Positions 36,072 to 38,088 of a stretch of 38,088 bases of DNA are shown here, in pieces. The position numbers were made by a program, and so were the translations under genes. Source of the stretch: Acidocella sp. (GTDB taxonomy: Bacteria > Pseudomonadota > Alphaproteobacteria > Acetobacterales > Acetobacteraceae); the NCBI GenBank assembly GCA_027451225.1, contig DAIDJU010000046.1, positions 1 to 38,088 on the forward strand. Reading direction: 5' to 3'. Numbering within the stretch: position 1 is the stretch's first letter; the number at the start of each line of letters is the position of its first letter. The notes below the pieces were generated by a model that was given only the letters and a program-made list of their open reading frames with translations, had not been told where the DNA came from and ran no database searches.

Positions 36072-36667
36072 ACGGCGATCTCCTCGAGCTGGCCGGAGGT
36101 CATATGGTAGCGCCTTGTCGCCATGCGGTGCGCCTGCGCCTCGTTATGCGTGACCAGGATGATCGCGGCGCCATCGGCGATCAGCTCTTTCAACAAGGCT
36201 TCCACGCGCAGCATCGACGTTTCATCGAGCGCCGAGGTCGGTTCGTCGAGCAACAACACCCGGGGCTTGCGGATGACCGCGCGGATGAGCGCAAGGCGCT
36301 GACGCTCGCCAGTTGAAAGCTGACTGACCGGCACATCAAGCAGCGCCTCGCTCAGGCCGAGCCGCGGCAGCAGCGGCAGGGTGCTCTGCGCTGGTTGCAT
36401 ATGTTCGCGCACCCCCGCGGCCCACCAGCCGGACTCCGCGGGAACATAGATTACCTGACGCCGCCATTGCGGTGCGGGCATGGTCTCGCGTAACGCGCCA
36501 TCCAGCAAAGCCTCGCCTGTGTTGTCATCAAGATCGGCGATCATCCGCAGCAGCAGGCTTTTGCCGATGCCCGACGGACCGGAGATGACAGCGCATTCGC
36601 CAGCATCCACCGACAGCCGGAACGGGCCGCCGGGCGTACCTGTCAGGCCATTGATCTCAAGCAGCAT
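36068..36667 (-). CDS. fetA: FetA-family ABC ATPase (iron export system)
   Basis: 199-residue ABC ATPase partnering FetB. Walker A is GPSGIGKS, signature LSTGERQR, Walker B VLLLDEPTSALD, followed by VTHNEAQ. The protein is short, as usual for FetA, with a reduced helical region. Coupling to fetB through ATGA and the FetB-type permease identify it. It is divergent from the rpiR-type gene; the 173-base region between them holds the promoters but no motif I could assign. Confidence 0.92.
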   Translation of the reverse strand: MLLEINGLTGTPGGPFRLSVDAGECAVISGPSGIGKSLLLRMIADLDDNTGEALLDGALRETMPAPQWRRQVIYVPAESGWWAAGVREHMQPAQSTLPLLPRLGLSEALLDVPVSQLSTGERQRLALIRAVIRKPRVLLLDEPTSALDETSMLRVEALLKELIADGAAIILVTHNEAQAHRMATRRYHMTSGQLEEIAV

Positions 36668-36840
36668 CGCGGGTCATATCCTTCTGGCGGGAGATGCCCG
36701 GCAAGGCAGGCGGCGGCTCCGGGGTTGACCGGTAACGGGGAACGTGAACATGGCTTAAGTAGCAGTCATTACAAAATTTTCCACCCCAGCCGCAATCACT
36801 ACCGGCATGACAGATTTAAGACGAATAGAGGGAGCCCCAA

Positions 36841-37734
36841 GTGGCGCACAACGATAAAGCCTCCAGCCCTGAGGCCGACCGTCTATCAGCGCAATTGCAG
36901 GCCCTGGAAGCCGAGCTGCCCCCCGCCGTACTGCGGGTAGCGCACTACCTCAACCGCAACCGGGTGGCCGTGCTGGCGAATTCGGCGGCCGAGCTGGCGG
37001 CCATGATCGGCACTTCCGACGCCACAGTGGTGCGAAGCGTGCAGGCGCTGGGCTTCCAAGGCCTGGGAGAGCTGCGCCAATCCATCGCCTCGGCCCTCGG
37101 CGGCGATTCCGCGCCACTGCACCACATGCACCAAACCCTGGAGGAGCTGGGCGGCAAAGCCGGAGAAGCCGCCACCACAGCCGCCGATATCGTGATCGAC
37201 ACCCATGCCGACTTCCTGCGCCAGCTCCAGCAAGCCGATGCGCGCGCGCAAATCCATGCGGCCATCGCCAAGCTGCACGCGGTGGAAAGAATCGTCATCT
37301 ACGCTGCTGGCCCTTCAAAACCATTGGCTGAATATCTGACGATTTTATTTGGCCGACATGGCCAGGCCGCAAAGGTCATTGGCCAAGGCGGGCCCGGACT
37401 GGCCGATGACCTTCTCGATCTTTCCGAACGGGACGGGCTGTTGCTGCTCTCTTACGGCAAACCGTACCAGGAGGTGCTGCTGACCGCCGCCGAAGCCGGA
37501 AAAACCGGCATTCCCATCGTGCTGGTGACGGATGCGCCAAATACCAAGCTGGCGCGCTCAGCAAGCGCAGTCATCACGGCGCGGCGCGGCCGGGCCGAGC
37601 GGGTTGCACTGCATGGTATAACGCTGATCGCCCTGGAGGCTTTGGTGATGGGGCTCGCCGTGGCCAATCGCAGCCGGACCATGCGCGCGCTGGCCCGCCT
37701 CGGCAGTCTGCGCACGGCCCTGGACAAAAGCTGA
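36841..37734 (+). CDS. RpiR/MurR-family transcriptional regulator
   Basis: 297-residue regulator. Residues 12-90 are the RpiR-type helix-turn-helix (VLRVAHYLNRNRVAVLANSA, SDATVVRSVQALGFQGLGELR). Residues 130-270 form a SIS domain (RIVIYAAGPSKPLAEYL, DGLLLLSYGKPYQEVLLT, PIVLVTD) that binds a phosphosugar-like ligand. The GTG start at 36841 is preceded by GAGGGAG. The next gene on the same strand, an aldo/keto reductase, is a possible target. Confidence 0.92.
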   Translation: MAHNDKASSPEADRLSAQLQALEAELPPAVLRVAHYLNRNRVAVLANSAAELAAMIGTSDATVVRSVQALGFQGLGELRQSIASALGGDSAPLHHMHQTLEELGGKAGEAATTAADIVIDTHADFLRQLQQADARAQIHAAIAKLHAVERIVIYAAGPSKPLAEYLTILFGRHGQAAKVIGQGGPGLADDLLDLSERDGLLLLSYGKPYQEVLLTAAEAGKTGIPIVLVTDAPNTKLARSASAVITARRGRAERVALHGITLIALEALVMGLAVANRSRTMRALARLGSLRTALDKS

Positions 37735-37771
37735 CCAACCCGGACGGCAGCAGCTCAACGCGCGGTTTGAC

Positions 37772-37800
37772 AGAGCGTTCATTGCTGGCAGTGACGCTCT
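37772..37800 (+). terminator. hairpin after the RpiR-family gene
   Basis: AGAGCGT and ACGCTCT form the outer stem; the inner part, CATTGC and GCAGTG, can also pair, giving one long stem with a small bulge. It starts 37 bases after the stop codon. There is no strong T-run. Confidence 0.5.
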
Positions 37801-37971
37801 ACAACTACATCTGATCTTTTGGTATGTTCGGCCCGTAATAGGGCGAGCAGGCTTCGCCGCTGGCCAAGCTAGCTGCCCGCATTAACCGCGCTCCGCCTAT
37901 TCATGATCTGAATTCATAACTTCATGCGGTTTATCCAGACTAATCGAACGATCAACGGATCATTATTCTAC

Positions 37972-38011
37972 GCATATCATCTGGCATATGCAGGCGGGCG
38001 CGGGAGCGCCC
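37972..38011 (+). promoter_or_regulatory. small repeats and hairpin upstream of the aldo/keto reductase
   Basis: GCATAT (37972-37977) is repeated inside the palindrome GCATATGC (37984-37991). A GC-rich hairpin follows, with stem GGGCGC/GCGCCC and loop GGGA (37996-38011). It ends right before a six-codon frame (38012-38032) whose stop overlaps the reductase ATG. The repeats could be an operator and the hairpin could affect translation. The rest of the 37735-38028 interval shows no gene. Confidence 0.35.
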
Positions 38012-38028
38012 ATGAAAGGCGACATATC

Positions 38029-38088
38029 ATGAACAAACGCGAGCTTGGCCAAAGCGGCCTAATCGTCTCGGCGCTGGGGTTTGGCTGC
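38029..38088 (+). CDS. aldo/keto reductase (3' truncated by window edge)
   Basis: Only the first 20 codons are in the window. They read MNKRELGQSGLIVSALGFG, the typical N-terminus of NADPH-dependent aldo/keto reductases (LG.SGL.VS..G.G). The ATG overlaps the stop of a six-codon upstream frame, and AAAGGCG precedes it. The substrate is unknown. It may be controlled by the upstream RpiR-family regulator. Confidence 0.85.
   Translation, partial: MNKRELGQSGLIVSALGFGC

Overview
The window is 38 kb of high-GC chromosomal DNA. Gene content (TonB/ExbBD, a type I meta-cleavage pathway, sigma-54 control, PutA, a MocR/PNPOx pair) suggests an alphaproteobacterium. I favour an Acetobacteraceae/Rhodospirillales member because of the DipZ and FetAB set and the general style of the proteins, but that placement is an inference. 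No rRNA, tRNA, insertion sequence, prophage or CRISPR array was seen. Genes are densely packed.

Layout. (1) 1-5091 (+): the downstream part of a catechol meta-cleavage operon: catechol 2,3-dioxygenase (5' end cut by the window edge), 2-hydroxymuconic semialdehyde dehydrogenase, dienoate hydratase, 4-oxalocrotonate decarboxylase, an atypical short-chain dehydrogenase and a tandem-fused tautomerase. This is the oxalocrotonate branch. The hydrolase, aldolase and acetaldehyde dehydrogenase are not in the window. (2) 5083-10658: DNA glycosylase Tag, a DipZ-like thiol-disulfide protein, a flavin-binding PNPOx-family protein divergent from a MocR regulator, and a shikimate-dehydrogenase-like protein. 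(3) 10667-13964: a TetR regulator (-) divergent from a glutamine-synthetase-like ligase and a MetX-like alpha/beta hydrolase, with a nested dyad between them. (4) 14052-18957 (+): a sigma-54 activator of the AcoR type, followed by enhancer-like repeats, a near-perfect -24/-12 promoter, a medium-chain alcohol dehydrogenase and a flavin monooxygenase. (5) 19027-25070 (-): katG and putA. putA in particular is much AT-richer than its surroundings. (6) 25264-27238: a [2Fe-2S] ferredoxin, a GAF-GGDEF diguanylate cyclase and a non-coding AT-rich segment with a perfect DnaA box and near-matches.

(7) 27239-36667 (-): a metal-handling block. A TonB-dependent receptor is followed, after a strong hairpin, by exbB-exbD-tonB and then a three-gene ABC importer (binding protein, fused permease, ATPase). 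One cluster therefore encodes the whole route from outer membrane to cytoplasm, including its own energising machinery. Immediately upstream and on the same strand lies fetAB, an ABC system linked to iron export. (8) 36841-38088 (+): an RpiR-family regulator and the start of an aldo/keto reductase.

The most interesting points are the fused tautomerase, whose two halves seem to split the catalytic residues; the SDR that lacks the usual Ser and Lys; the self-contained sigma-54 alcohol/ketone oxidation unit; the complete receptor-to-ATPase uptake operon beside an exporter; the nested operator-like dyad upstream of the glutamine-synthetase-like gene; and the DnaA-box segment. No single system here can be called new from sequence alone.
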